Shown piece after piece: positions 7,430 through 14,951 of a DNA stretch of 15,811 nucleotides. This DNA comes from Candidatus Cloacimonadota bacterium. Lineage in GTDB: Bacteria; Cloacimonadota; Cloacimonadia; Cloacimonadales; TCS61. A program made the translations under genes and the position numbers. The notes beneath the pieces were generated by a model. The model saw only the letters and a list, made by a program, of their open reading frames with translations, did not search any database and had not been told where the DNA came from. The DNA is taken from NCBI GenBank assembly GCA_030628755.1, contig DAOVQH010000019.1, positions 1 through 15,811 of the forward strand, given 5' to 3'. Each line of letters starts with the position of its first letter. The stretch's first letter is position 1.

Positions 7430-7517
7430 TGATAAGCGAATCAGTTCAGGAATATATTTCTACAAATTAAAAGCAGGTGATTTTCAGAAAGTTAAGAAGA
7501 TGTTGCTTCTTAAATAG
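7428..7517 (+). pseudogene. relic of a type IX sorting-domain 3' end (29 codons)
   Basis: Starting inside the TAA stop of the preceding gene, another frame reads NDKRISSGIYFYKLK, then AGDFQKVKKMLLLK, then TAG. This is the exact end of a Por-type sorting domain and resembles the tail of the 7877-11794 protein (SNGKRVASGVYFYKLEMKKG, then KKMLLLK). There is no start codon or upstream coding in that frame. The junction with the barrel gene is within one codon, so the relic appears to have been cut at the point where that gene was joined. Confidence 0.82.
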
Positions 7518-7537
7518 TTTGTAACCTGTTATATTAG

Positions 7538-7564
7538 CCACTGGAGAAATTCAGTGGTTTTTTT
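7538..7564 (+). terminator. intrinsic terminator
   Basis: CCACTG (7538-7543) pairs with CAGTGG (7552-7557). The stem can extend inward by G-T and A-T pairs to a GAAA loop, and seven T residues follow. It lies 21 bases after the stop of the last sorting-domain relic, so it may have belonged to the ancestral gene that owned that tail. It now serves the barrel gene. Confidence 0.8.
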
Positions 7565-7737
7565 ATACTTACTTTGTAGCAAATACCAAAGATAATGAAC
7601 TCGTATTAGCTGTGGGGTAAAAAATAGGGAAAGTCTGATTCTATTATGTATTATCTATTTCACCGATGGATATTGTGACTCGTTTCCAAGTTCACCAGAT
7701 TATCCTGTTTTGTGGATATTAACAGATAAAGCAAGTT

Positions 7738-7822
7738 TCACCCCGCCTTTTGGTGAGGTGATACATATGGGATAGCAGGATTGTTACCGCTATCCCGAAG
7801 AGTGCTGTGCCCTCTTTTTTTT
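7738..7822 (+). promoter_or_regulatory. hairpin-rich leader with weak terminator-like end
   Basis: The 312-base gap 7565-7876 holds no convincing gene but has structure near its end. TCACC (7738-7742) pairs with GGTGA (7752-7756 or 7757-7761). GGGATAGC (7769-7776) pairs perfectly with GCTATCCC (7789-7796) around a 12-base loop. AAGAG (7798-7802) can pair with CTCTT (7812-7816), followed by a T run to 7822. The order of hairpins ending in a T tract about 55 bases before the 7877 start would suit a leader with attenuation, or simply the terminator of an antique transcript. I could not match it to a riboswitch class I know. Confidence 0.4.
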
Positions 7823-7876
7823 AGATATTAACCAAAAAGGTTTGACAGGAATTAAAAAAAAACAAAAAAAGTAAGC

Positions 7877-10800
7877 ATGAAAAAAATTGAACTTTTATTT
7901 ATTTTTCTTCTTTGTGCCAATGCTCTTTTCTCAGTAATTGAAGAAACTGAATCTCTGCAGAATTTTTTATATGGCTCGGCACCTGGTTGTGCATATGATA
8001 ACTGGATGAGCCATATCTCGGAAGGGATCGCAGCAGCAGGATATAACCTCTATGCGCCCTGGGATGTGCAGACAAACGGTTTTGGCAATTACGTTATTCC
8101 TGATACCGTTGACCTTTTATTATGGTCATACATTACTCATGAATTCCTGCTGGGTAATCTGGAGCAGGCCCAGTACGTGATCGATGTCTATTCCTATCCT
8201 TATCAGGTAGTTATCTTTAATGACACGGATTCAGACCGCACTTTCCATATATTGCGCGAGATTCCAAATATGCTCTTTTATGATAATAATGGAACAGAAG
8301 ATCCGGGAGATGATGAATTCGGCGCATTTGATCTGGGCTGGGGATTGTATATCTATTATCCGCAGGGAATCTATCCGCATATCACTACCGCTCCCCATCC
8401 CAACGATGATTATTTCACGGTTCCTCTGGCTCATAAAGCCTTTATCGAACACGAGTCAAAATTCCTCTTGATCTCAGGTTGCGGCAGAGAAGTAACCTGG
8501 ACAAATATCGGTTATTATAATAACAGTAAATCAACCTGTGATCCATCCAGGGCAGAGGATCATATTTTCAATGTCATTTATCAAAGGTTCTGTGATCATA
8601 TCCGAACTGAATTTGAGACCTTTGAATTCAGCCTGCAGATCCACAGCTACGACTGGGGAGAACGTCATTGGGGCTATCCCAATGTACAGATTTCCGGGGG
8701 TTATCAGGTCAGTTCACCCGATCTTCCCATCAGAGATCACTCCTCTGCTGGAAATGATATCGTCAATGTCGGCCAAACTGTTATTCTACCTGCCAACTCG
8801 GTGGGCATACATCCTCCTATCTATCTAAACGATTACTATGGATTCCATTGCAATGAATACGATTTTACCTATTCTGATGACGACACGACTTTTGCTGTAA
8901 ATACAAACATCGATCTCCCGGGATATGGTTCCAACCGGCAAATGGTTTATACAAATTCCGGTCTGCAGCATTATGACGTTTTTGAAAGATTCTTTCATCT
9001 GGAAATGGATGAACTCCCCAATGTTTATCCACAAACAGTCTCTAACTATCATTGGTTCCACGGTTGGGATCCTGTCTCCCAATGCTGGGATATGGACAGC
9101 AGATTTGAAAAAGCTCTCGCCTATTATTCACCCTGGATAGAGGCACTCAGGCAAGTTCTGCCCTTGCTTTACCAAATGAACGATAATGAGATCCCTGTTG
9201 CTCCCGGCAATTTACAGGTTATCACCGAGTGCGCAGATCACATCGAGATTCAATGGACACCGGGAGATTGTTTTGATATGGACTCCTATGAAATCCTGTA
9301 TTCTACCGAACCAATCGTGAGTGGAAATTATAATATTCGGGACAGATACAACTATGGTCGCCTGGCTTGCTTGGCACAAGATAACTATACTTTAGGTAAC
9401 CTGCAACCTGGAGATCAATTCTATTTTGCCGTTCGCATCAGAGATAAGAACGGTAACTATTCCGCTTTATCCAATGAAGTGTTCGGCACTGCCGGCCCGG
9501 CTTCAGTAGATAATTTTATCTGTTATGGTCGAGATGAACATATACTGCTGGAGTGGGAGGCATCCAGCAATGCTCCTTTTGACGGATTCAATATTTACCG
9601 TAAAACTGAGATCAGCACTTATTCCCTGATCAATTCCTGGCTGGTAAATCCTGATCTAACCGGGCAGGCTGGTAATAATATCTCCTATTTCCTGGATGAT
9701 ACAGAAGTGGAAAACGGCGTCATTTACACATATTTGATCGGCTTTGAAGAGGCAGGAGATGAGTATTTTTATGGCGAAGAACTCTCGGCTGTCTCTCAGA
9801 AGATCTATCAGATTTACGCCAGCCAGACAACCTCGACCTGCTCTGATACCTGCTATTTTGGTTATAATGAATTTGCTTCTAACGGATATGATGCAAATTT
9901 CGACCTGCCGGCTGATACGACCACTGTCGGTGAATATTTCTTCAGTGAATTTTACGAACAATATTGGAACAATGTTCCCAATCATCTGGAGCAGGAAATC
10001 TATTCTGCTTACGATCCTGCGCATAGTTACAAAAGCTGGGTTTATCGTTTCAGAACCAATATCACCGGGCTGCCCGTCGAGATCGGTCTGGCCAATCTGG
10101 ATAGAGATGCTGAGCGGTTTTACTTATACAGAAACGGCCAGTATACGGATCTTTCCATAGGAACCTACACCTTCACTCCCTACACGAGCGATTATTACAG
10201 TTTCACGCTCTTATATGGAAATCTTACTCCCAGTGTTGTCTTCACAGCTTTTTCCAATCAACTATTATACCCGAACGAAGTAGTACATTTCGACTGGTCT
10301 TTGGATATGCAGGTTATGGTCGATCACGTTAACGTTTATGCCGCCAATGACGTGATAGCCATTCCCATAGAAATGGAAATGTCGCCTTATATAACGGAAA
10401 CATATTGGACCGTACCTCAATTGCTGTTCGAGAACCTGACCTGTAGGATCGACCTGGTGATGGATGAGGGCGATACCCTGCACTATTATGCTCCCTTCAG
10501 ATTCGGTATCATCTCACCCCAGAATATCGTGCTGACCTTTCAGGGCTGGCATCTGATGACCAAGAATTTTGCCAGCAGCCAATATACCACAGCAGAGATC
10601 TTTGGCGAGGGCTGCCTGTTCTATGAATTCCAGGAAGAGGAATTCATCAGCGTTGATGAGCCGGAATTCCTGCATCCCTACTGGCTCTATGCTCCCGCTG
10701 ACAACTATTTTGTGCTGACTAATGCAACCATGCAAAGAGTCGCCTGCAGTACCGGGTTGAACGCCGGCTGGAATCTCCTTCCCAATCCCCATCGCGCCAA

Positions 10801-11794
10801 TTATACTCTGGACCAGCTTGTCTTTACTATTAACAATACCGATTATGAATATTACCAGGCGGTACAAAACAGACTGATAGAACCGGTTGTGTTCGACTAC
10901 GTAGAGCTCTTTGAACCTGCCTTTGAATTAACTCCGGCCAAGGCCTATTATCTTTATTGTTACGAAGAAAATGTAACAGTGAAATTTATTCCCTATTTCC
11001 AAATAGAATATGTTCCAAACTTCGATCTGGACTGGCAGGTAACGATCGACGCCGGGCAGAATGATTACCATCCTTCAGCCATCATAGTGGGCACCTGCGC
11101 TGCGGCAGATTCGCTGTATGATCCCAACTATGATATTTTGAAACCGCTCGCCACGCCCTTTGAAAGTGCTCTTTTCTTCAGCCTGCCCATGGAAATTTAC
11201 GGTGCTACGGAAAAAATGCATCGCTCTATTACCAAACCTTTGTCCGGAACAGATGAACAAACTTACACCTGGAATGCCGAACTGCAACTGGTTGATCTGG
11301 AGCCCTTATATTTCCAGTCCCAGTCTCTGGATCTACCAGCTGATCATAATATCTATCTGATCATGCCTGATTGTATCCTTGATCTATCCGGCAACGAACC
11401 TGTAGAGTATATCGCATCCGATTCTCTGCTGAATTTTTCCGTAGTGATCACCGACCAGACATTATCGGGATCGGATGATGCAGTTGTAAAAAGATCATAT
11501 TCCCTTCAGAACTATCCCAATCCCTTCAAACCGTCAGGAGCCGGTCGCAGCCCTGCAACAACCATTTCTTTTTCTCTTCCAGAAAATACTAAAGACGCAG
11601 AGCTTGTAATCTATAATATTAAAGGTCAAAAAGTGAAGACACTTATTCATGAAACACTCCCAGCAGGAAAACACTCAGTAATCTGGTATGGGAGAGATTC
11701 CAATGGTAAGCGAGTTGCTTCCGGTGTATATTTCTATAAGTTGGAAATGAAGAAGGGAAAACCCTTGATAAAAAAAATGTTGTTGTTGAAATAG
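7877..11794 (+). CDS. large secreted protein: possible metallohydrolase domain, FnIII modules, type IX sorting domain
   Basis: The 1305-residue protein starts at an ATG with only a weak upstream site. Residues 1-19 are a signal peptide (MKKIELLFIFLLCANALFS). Residues about 28-430 form a domain with a suggestive order of motifs: PHPNDD (His174, Asp177, Asp178), a short strand and GCGRE (201-205), CDPSRAEDHIFN, then LQIHSYDW (His256, Asp259). I recall bacterial proteins with PHP-x-D, GTHR, D-AH and QLHGF in this order that look like zinc carboxypeptidase or amidohydrolase folds; assignment here is inference. FnIII-like modules cover about 440-535 and 537-635. Residues about 640-1200 are unrecognised beta-rich sequence. 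Residues about 1208-1305 are the sorting domain (NYPNPFKP, IYNIKGQKVKTL, KKMLLLK) with the same GAGRSP insert as the first large protein. The body is notably richer in G and C than its neighbours. The stop is 10 bases before the next gene. Confidence 0.85.
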   Translation: MKKIELLFIFLLCANALFSVIEETESLQNFLYGSAPGCAYDNWMSHISEGIAAAGYNLYAPWDVQTNGFGNYVIPDTVDLLLWSYITHEFLLGNLEQAQYVIDVYSYPYQVVIFNDTDSDRTFHILREIPNMLFYDNNGTEDPGDDEFGAFDLGWGLYIYYPQGIYPHITTAPHPNDDYFTVPLAHKAFIEHESKFLLISGCGREVTWTNIGYYNNSKSTCDPSRAEDHIFNVIYQRFCDHIRTEFETFEFSLQIHSYDWGERHWGYPNVQISGGYQVSSPDLPIRDHSSAGNDIVNVGQTVILPANSVGIHPPIYLNDYYGFHCNEYDFTYSDDDTTFAVNTNIDLPGYGSNRQMVYTNSGLQHYDVFERFFHLEMDELPNVYPQTVSNYHWFHGWDPVSQCWDMDSRFEKALAYYSPWIEALRQVLPLLYQMNDNEIPVAPGNLQVITECADHIEIQWTPGDCFDMDSYEILYSTEPIVSGNYNIRDRYNYGRLACLAQDNYTLGNLQPGDQFYFAVRIRDKNGNYSALSNEVFGTAGPASVDNFICYGRDEHILLEWEASSNAPFDGFNIYRKTEISTYSLINSWLVNPDLTGQAGNNISYFLDDTEVENGVIYTYLIGFEEAGDEYFYGEELSAVSQKIYQIYASQTTSTCSDTCYFGYNEFASNGYDANFDLPADTTTVGEYFFSEFYEQYWNNVPNHLEQEIYSAYDPAHSYKSWVYRFRTNITGLPVEIGLANLDRDAERFYLYRNGQYTDLSIGTYTFTPYTSDYYSFTLLYGNLTPSVVFTAFSNQLLYPNEVVHFDWSLDMQVMVDHVNVYAANDVIAIPIEMEMSPYITETYWTVPQLLFENLTCRIDLVMDEGDTLHYYAPFRFGIISPQNIVLTFQGWHLMTKNFASSQYTTAEIFGEGCLFYEFQEEEFISVDEPEFLHPYWLYAPADNYFVLTNATMQRVACSTGLNAGWNLLPNPHRANYTLDQLVFTINNTDYEYYQAVQNRLIEPVVFDYVELFEPAFELTPAKAYYLYCYEENVTVKFIPYFQIEYVPNFDLDWQVTIDAGQNDYHPSAIIVGTCAAADSLYDPNYDILKPLATPFESALFFSLPMEIYGATEKMHRSITKPLSGTDEQTYTWNAELQLVDLEPLYFQSQSLDLPADHNIYLIMPDCILDLSGNEPVEYIASDSLLNFSVVITDQTLSGSDDAVVKRSYSLQNYPNPFKPSGAGRSPATTISFSLPENTKDAELVIYNIKGQKVKTLIHETLPAGKHSVIWYGRDSNGKRVASGVYFYKLEMKKGKPLIKKMLLLK

Positions 11795-11804
11795 TGGAGT
11801 GAGA

Positions 11805-12782
11805 ATGTCTTTTAAAGAAGTTCACAAATTAGCTGCGATTGTATTTACAGACCTGGTTGGATTTACAAAAATAATGGGTAAGGATGAGCAAGAAGGATTA
11901 GAATTACTACAAAAACAGAGAGAATTGTTTTTTCCGATTGTGGAATCATCTAATTGAACTGTATTAAAAGAGTTAGGTGACGGTTTACTAATAATGTTTG
12001 ATAGTTCCATTCAAGCTGTAAGAGCTTCATTACAAATTCAAGATGTTGCAAAAGAAAATGATATTAATTTGAGGATTGGTATTCATATAGGTGATGTTAT
12101 TATTAAAGATAAGGATATTATTGGTTCTGGAGTCAATATTGCTTCACGTATTGAACCATTAGCACCTACCGGTAGTATTTGCATTTCCGAGGATGTATGG
12201 TATCAGATCAGGAACCAGGAAGGATTATATGCAGCCTCTTTGGGTAAGCAGAAATTAAAGAATGTGAGAAGACTTATTGAAATCTTCAAATTAGTACCAG
12301 ATGAGGTTACCCTGAAAGCAGAGCGAATTTCTTTTTTACAGAACCTTTGGCAAAGACGAGTTCCACAAATATTGGTACTTTATTTAGTTGCCTGCTGGGT
12401 AATTGTTGAGATTGTGAGCAGTTTACTTGTAGATCGTTATTTATTATCTACTCATTTGATAGATTTTAGTATTGTGACTTTATTATCATTAATACCGAGT
12501 ATTTTGCTTCTGGCTTATTTTCATGGCAAACCTGGAAGGGATGAATGGACGAAAGGTGAAAAAAAAACATTGAAATTCCGATACAATAAAATAATTTCTA
12601 ATTTGATTAAAAATTTAGAGATAGGAGAAACAGAGATGAAATACCAAAATGCAAAACACAAAATTCAAATAAATAACAATTATCAAAATGACAAATTCAA
12701 AACAATTCGAAATACTGGCAGGTTTGTTATTTTGAATTTTTTATTTGGAATTTATTTGTTTTTTGGGATTTGTTCTTTGTAA
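11805..12782 (+). pseudogene. class III adenylyl cyclase with membrane anchor, interrupted by in-frame TGA
   Basis: Reading starts at the ATG at 11805, five bases after GGAG (11796-11799). The frame carries a full cyclase domain except for a TGA at codon 51 (11955-11957). Metal-binding Asp16 (FTDLVGFT) and Asp59 (LKELGDG), purine-selecting Lys55 and Asp104, and transition-state Asn111 and Arg115 (GSGVNIASRIE) are all present, the set expected for ATP cyclisation to cAMP. The TGA stands where the family usually has Gly, one base from GGA. Translation from a downstream ATG (11994) would lack Asp16, Lys55 and Asp59, so it would be inactive. After the catalytic domain come QRRVPQI and two helices (about 190-210 and 220-242), then HGKPGRDEWTK. 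The frame then runs into an AT-rich insertion and ends at 12782. Read-through or sequencing error cannot be excluded. Confidence 0.8.
12332..12562 (+). repeat. left copy of long direct repeat (membrane segment)
   Basis: About 231 bp encoding the 77 residues from FLQNLWQRRVPQIL to EWTKGEK is repeated without visible gaps at 14970-15200 (FFKNLWQRRVPQIL to EWTKVEK). By hand count 61 of 77 residues agree, and long DNA runs are identical, for example around CGTTATTTATTATCT and TTATCATTAATACCGAGT. The two copies are direct and about 2.4 kb apart, with the GAF membrane protein gene between them. Confidence 0.85.
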
Positions 12783-12834
12783 TTTCAGGGAAACCGATTG
12801 TGAGCGATATTGAACTTTCAAATTCCGATACAAT
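12573..12834. mobile_element. MITE-like AT-rich insertion with 15-bp flanking direct repeats
   Basis: The 15-mer AAATTCCGATACAAT occurs at 12573-12587 and 12820-12834, enclosing 232 bases. The interior is an imperfect inverted repeat: the left half (about 12638-12703, rich in CAAAATTCAAATAAAT) resembles the reverse complement of the right half (about 12722-12786). No ORF for a transposase is present. If one repeat and the interior are removed, the cyclase frame would read KFRYNQLRI and stop at TAA 12847-12849, two bases before the ATG of the next gene. That tidy junction supports an insertion after the operon formed. The length of the duplication is unusual for a classic transposon. Confidence 0.65.
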
Positions 12835-12851
12835 CAATTAAGGATATAAAA

Positions 12852-14753
12852 ATGTCGGACAAAACTTATATAATTTTAAAAAAACTTGGCTGGACTCTTT
12901 TCTTCCTCTTAATTTTTCTCAATATAATAAACACAATCTTTTTTATAAAGGATAAAGTATTTATAAAAGGATTACCTTTTGAATTAAATAATGGAAAAGT
13001 TGAAAATATAAAAGACTCAACACTAATTGATATTCTGGAGAATAAGATAGTAATTAAAGTTGATACTTTCCAGACAATAATTAAAACTGAAGATATATCC
13101 GCTTCACAAGATACAAGTAACATTAAAGTAAGTGGGTCATTTATGGGTGATTTTAAGGCTGGTTGGGAGGCGGATTATAATGAAGTAGAAAGTAATATTT
13201 CTAAAATTATTAGAGAAAGAGATTTTATTGAGATTACCTATCAAGACACTTTATCAAACCTGGTTGATAACACAACTATTCAAACAATATCTACTTATGA
13301 TATTGATGAATTAATTTTTCTACTAATTAGAATAGTTATTGTTCTTTTTATTTTTTTTAATTCCTATTTATTGTTGAAATTTAGCCGGGTAAAAGAAAAT
13401 ATTCTTATAATGTTTTTCTTCTTACTATTACCCTTTGCATTTCCTAATGATTTACCAATATCAAGTATTTCAAATATATGGAAATTTTTCATCTCCCCTT
13501 TTTGGGGAATATTATTCTATCATTTTATAATTAAAAAAGTCTCACACCATACAAAATTGAAAAAATTATATGTTATATCATTTTTTATATTCCTAATTAT
13601 TTTTTTATTATTTAATACCTTTATTAAAACTGAATCAATTCGAATATTAATTTATATTTGGTCAATGTTCTGGATGTTTAAAGGATTTATAATTTTGAGA
13701 AAAGAATATAAGAAAACACAATCCATTGAAAATAAAAGATTATTTAGTGCATTTATGGGAATTTTTATTTCTGTGATTTCAATCTTTTTTATAATAGTTA
13801 TTATTGTTTTTGCTTCATTGATATTTGGCGCTTCTAAGCTCTTTGAATTTGAAATTATTAATAACATTCCTGATTTTATTGGTATAATAATCGTTATTAT
13901 AATAACTATTCCTATGCTTGCAATTTTTATAGGATTTTTATGGTTTTTGGGTTCGTTTACCTGGAGTTTATTAACCGGAACGGTTTTAGATGTAAAAATT
14001 CGCAGCACTCTGATTTATGCTATAGTTGGAGTAGTAGTTATCACGATTTTTGGATTAATAGATTACTCTTTAGGGGAACTTTTACAAACTTTATTCGGTA
14101 AGTTTATGGGTTCGGAATTTGTTGCAGGAATACCGGCAACTATTGCTTTGCTTGCAGTTTTTAACCCTGTTCGTAATAAAGTAGAAAAGATTGTAGATAA
14201 TAAATTAAATACATCTGAATTAGATTTCCTGGAAAAAACCGGGACATTTACAGAAAATCTTTCTGAAGAAGGTGTTGTTGAAGGATTTGAAGAATATATC
14301 TGCGAAAATCTGATTCATAGACTTCCAATTGAAAAAGTCGCTCTGATTTCTTTTGATAAAGAGATGAATGATTATAAATTCAATGAAATTAGAGGAAGTA
14401 ATGTTATTGAGAATTCAATTGTTGAAGATGAAAAATCAATCTTAAAAGGCAAGCCAATAATCCAAAGTTACGATAAATTATCAGATAATCCACAGGATAT
14501 TTCCAGTTTTCCATTTATTATTCCGATTATCTATGACGCTGAACAAAAATGGTATCTTGCTTTAGGAAAGAAGAATGATGGTTCTATTTATAATAAAAAT
14601 GATGAGAAGGCATTTACAAAACTTACTGATAAAATAAAATTATCTTTGAAGTTTATCCTTGCTTATGAAGATATTGTGAATAATAAATATGTGAGAGAGA
14701 TTGAGAAATATAAAAAGGAAAATGCAGAATTGAAAGCAAAATTAGATAAATAA
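12852..14753 (+). CDS. multi-pass membrane protein with cytoplasmic GAF-like domain
   Basis: The ATG at 12852 is preceded by AAGGA (12840-12844). A TTG further upstream (12810) opens the frame too, but it lies in the inserted element and has no site. The product has 633 residues. One helix (about 12-34) is followed by an extracytoplasmic region (about 35-150) and then eight or nine helices (about 152-440). The last helix runs into ATIALLAVFNPVRNKVEKIVDNKL, a linker typical of 7TM-type sensor kinases just before a GAF domain. Residues about 455-605 look like a GAF fold (EKVALISFDKEMNDYKFNEI), and the end is a short coiled coil (REIEKYKKENAELKAKL). No kinase, cyclase or other output domain follows, so it may act through a partner, perhaps the adjacent cyclase. 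The DNA is extremely AT-rich, about 10 percent GC in the line starting at 13561. Confidence 0.75.
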   Translation: MSDKTYIILKKLGWTLFFLLIFLNIINTIFFIKDKVFIKGLPFELNNGKVENIKDSTLIDILENKIVIKVDTFQTIIKTEDISASQDTSNIKVSGSFMGDFKAGWEADYNEVESNISKIIRERDFIEITYQDTLSNLVDNTTIQTISTYDIDELIFLLIRIVIVLFIFFNSYLLLKFSRVKENILIMFFFLLLPFAFPNDLPISSISNIWKFFISPFWGILFYHFIIKKVSHHTKLKKLYVISFFIFLIIFLLFNTFIKTESIRILIYIWSMFWMFKGFIILRKEYKKTQSIENKRLFSAFMGIFISVISIFFIIVIIVFASLIFGASKLFEFEIINNIPDFIGIIIVIIITIPMLAIFIGFLWFLGSFTWSLLTGTVLDVKIRSTLIYAIVGVVVITIFGLIDYSLGELLQTLFGKFMGSEFVAGIPATIALLAVFNPVRNKVEKIVDNKLNTSELDFLEKTGTFTENLSEEGVVEGFEEYICENLIHRLPIEKVALISFDKEMNDYKFNEIRGSNVIENSIVEDEKSILKGKPIIQSYDKLSDNPQDISSFPFIIPIIYDAEQKWYLALGKKNDGSIYNKNDEKAFTKLTDKIKLSLKFILAYEDIVNNKYVREIEKYKKENAELKAKLDK

Positions 14754-14809
14754 AATTAATATGAGAATATTTGGTTCGATCTACAAAATTGAACAAGCCA
14801 TTCAAGCAA

Positions 14810-14911
14810 GACTTGACTCGCAGCGAAGCGTGAGTTGAGAATTGCTGTTGAATTGCTTATGGTGTATCTAGATTGTTCTCAACTCAAAGACTTCGTCTTT
14901 TGAGTCAAGTC
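14810..14911. repeat. nested palindromic repeat (MITE-like)
   Basis: GACTTGACTC (14810-14819) pairs with GAGTCAAGTC (14902-14911). TGAGTTGAGAA (14831-14841) pairs with TTCTCAACTCA (14876-14886). Each arm also folds on itself: CGC-AGCGAA-GCG inside the left arm, and AAAGAC-TTC-GTCTTT inside the right, flanked by ACTCA and TGAGT with one bulged T. It fills most of the 198-base gap between the GAF gene and the next start. It could end transcription or be a non-autonomous element. Confidence 0.65.
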
Positions 14912-14951
14912 CAATCTTTGCAAATCAGCTTTATATATAAGGAAAATTATT

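Noticed and set aside
7738..7822. Known riboswitch (M-box or cyclic-di-GMP class)
   Set aside because: A few words such as GGTGAGG and AGTGC recall the M-box, but the spacing and other conserved parts are missing, and no GEMM signature is present.
7842..7847. TTGACA as a -35 promoter box for the 7877 gene
   Set aside because: No -10 hexamer lies at the right distance; the following sequence is poly-A up to the start codon. It would also place the start site inside the coding region.
11805..12782. TGA read as glycine (altered code as in Gracilibacteria)
   Set aside because: The gene ending at 4797 uses TGA as a sensible stop after a barrel-type Phe. Read-through there meets two more TGA codons and nonsense. 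All other genes need no recoding, so one nonsense codon is the simpler view.
12588..12782. Lys/Asn-rich end of the cyclase frame as a true protein domain
   Set aside because: This stretch lies within the inserted palindromic element between the 15-bp direct repeats. Its residues reflect AT-rich repeat DNA, and the ancestral end is inferred to be at 12849.
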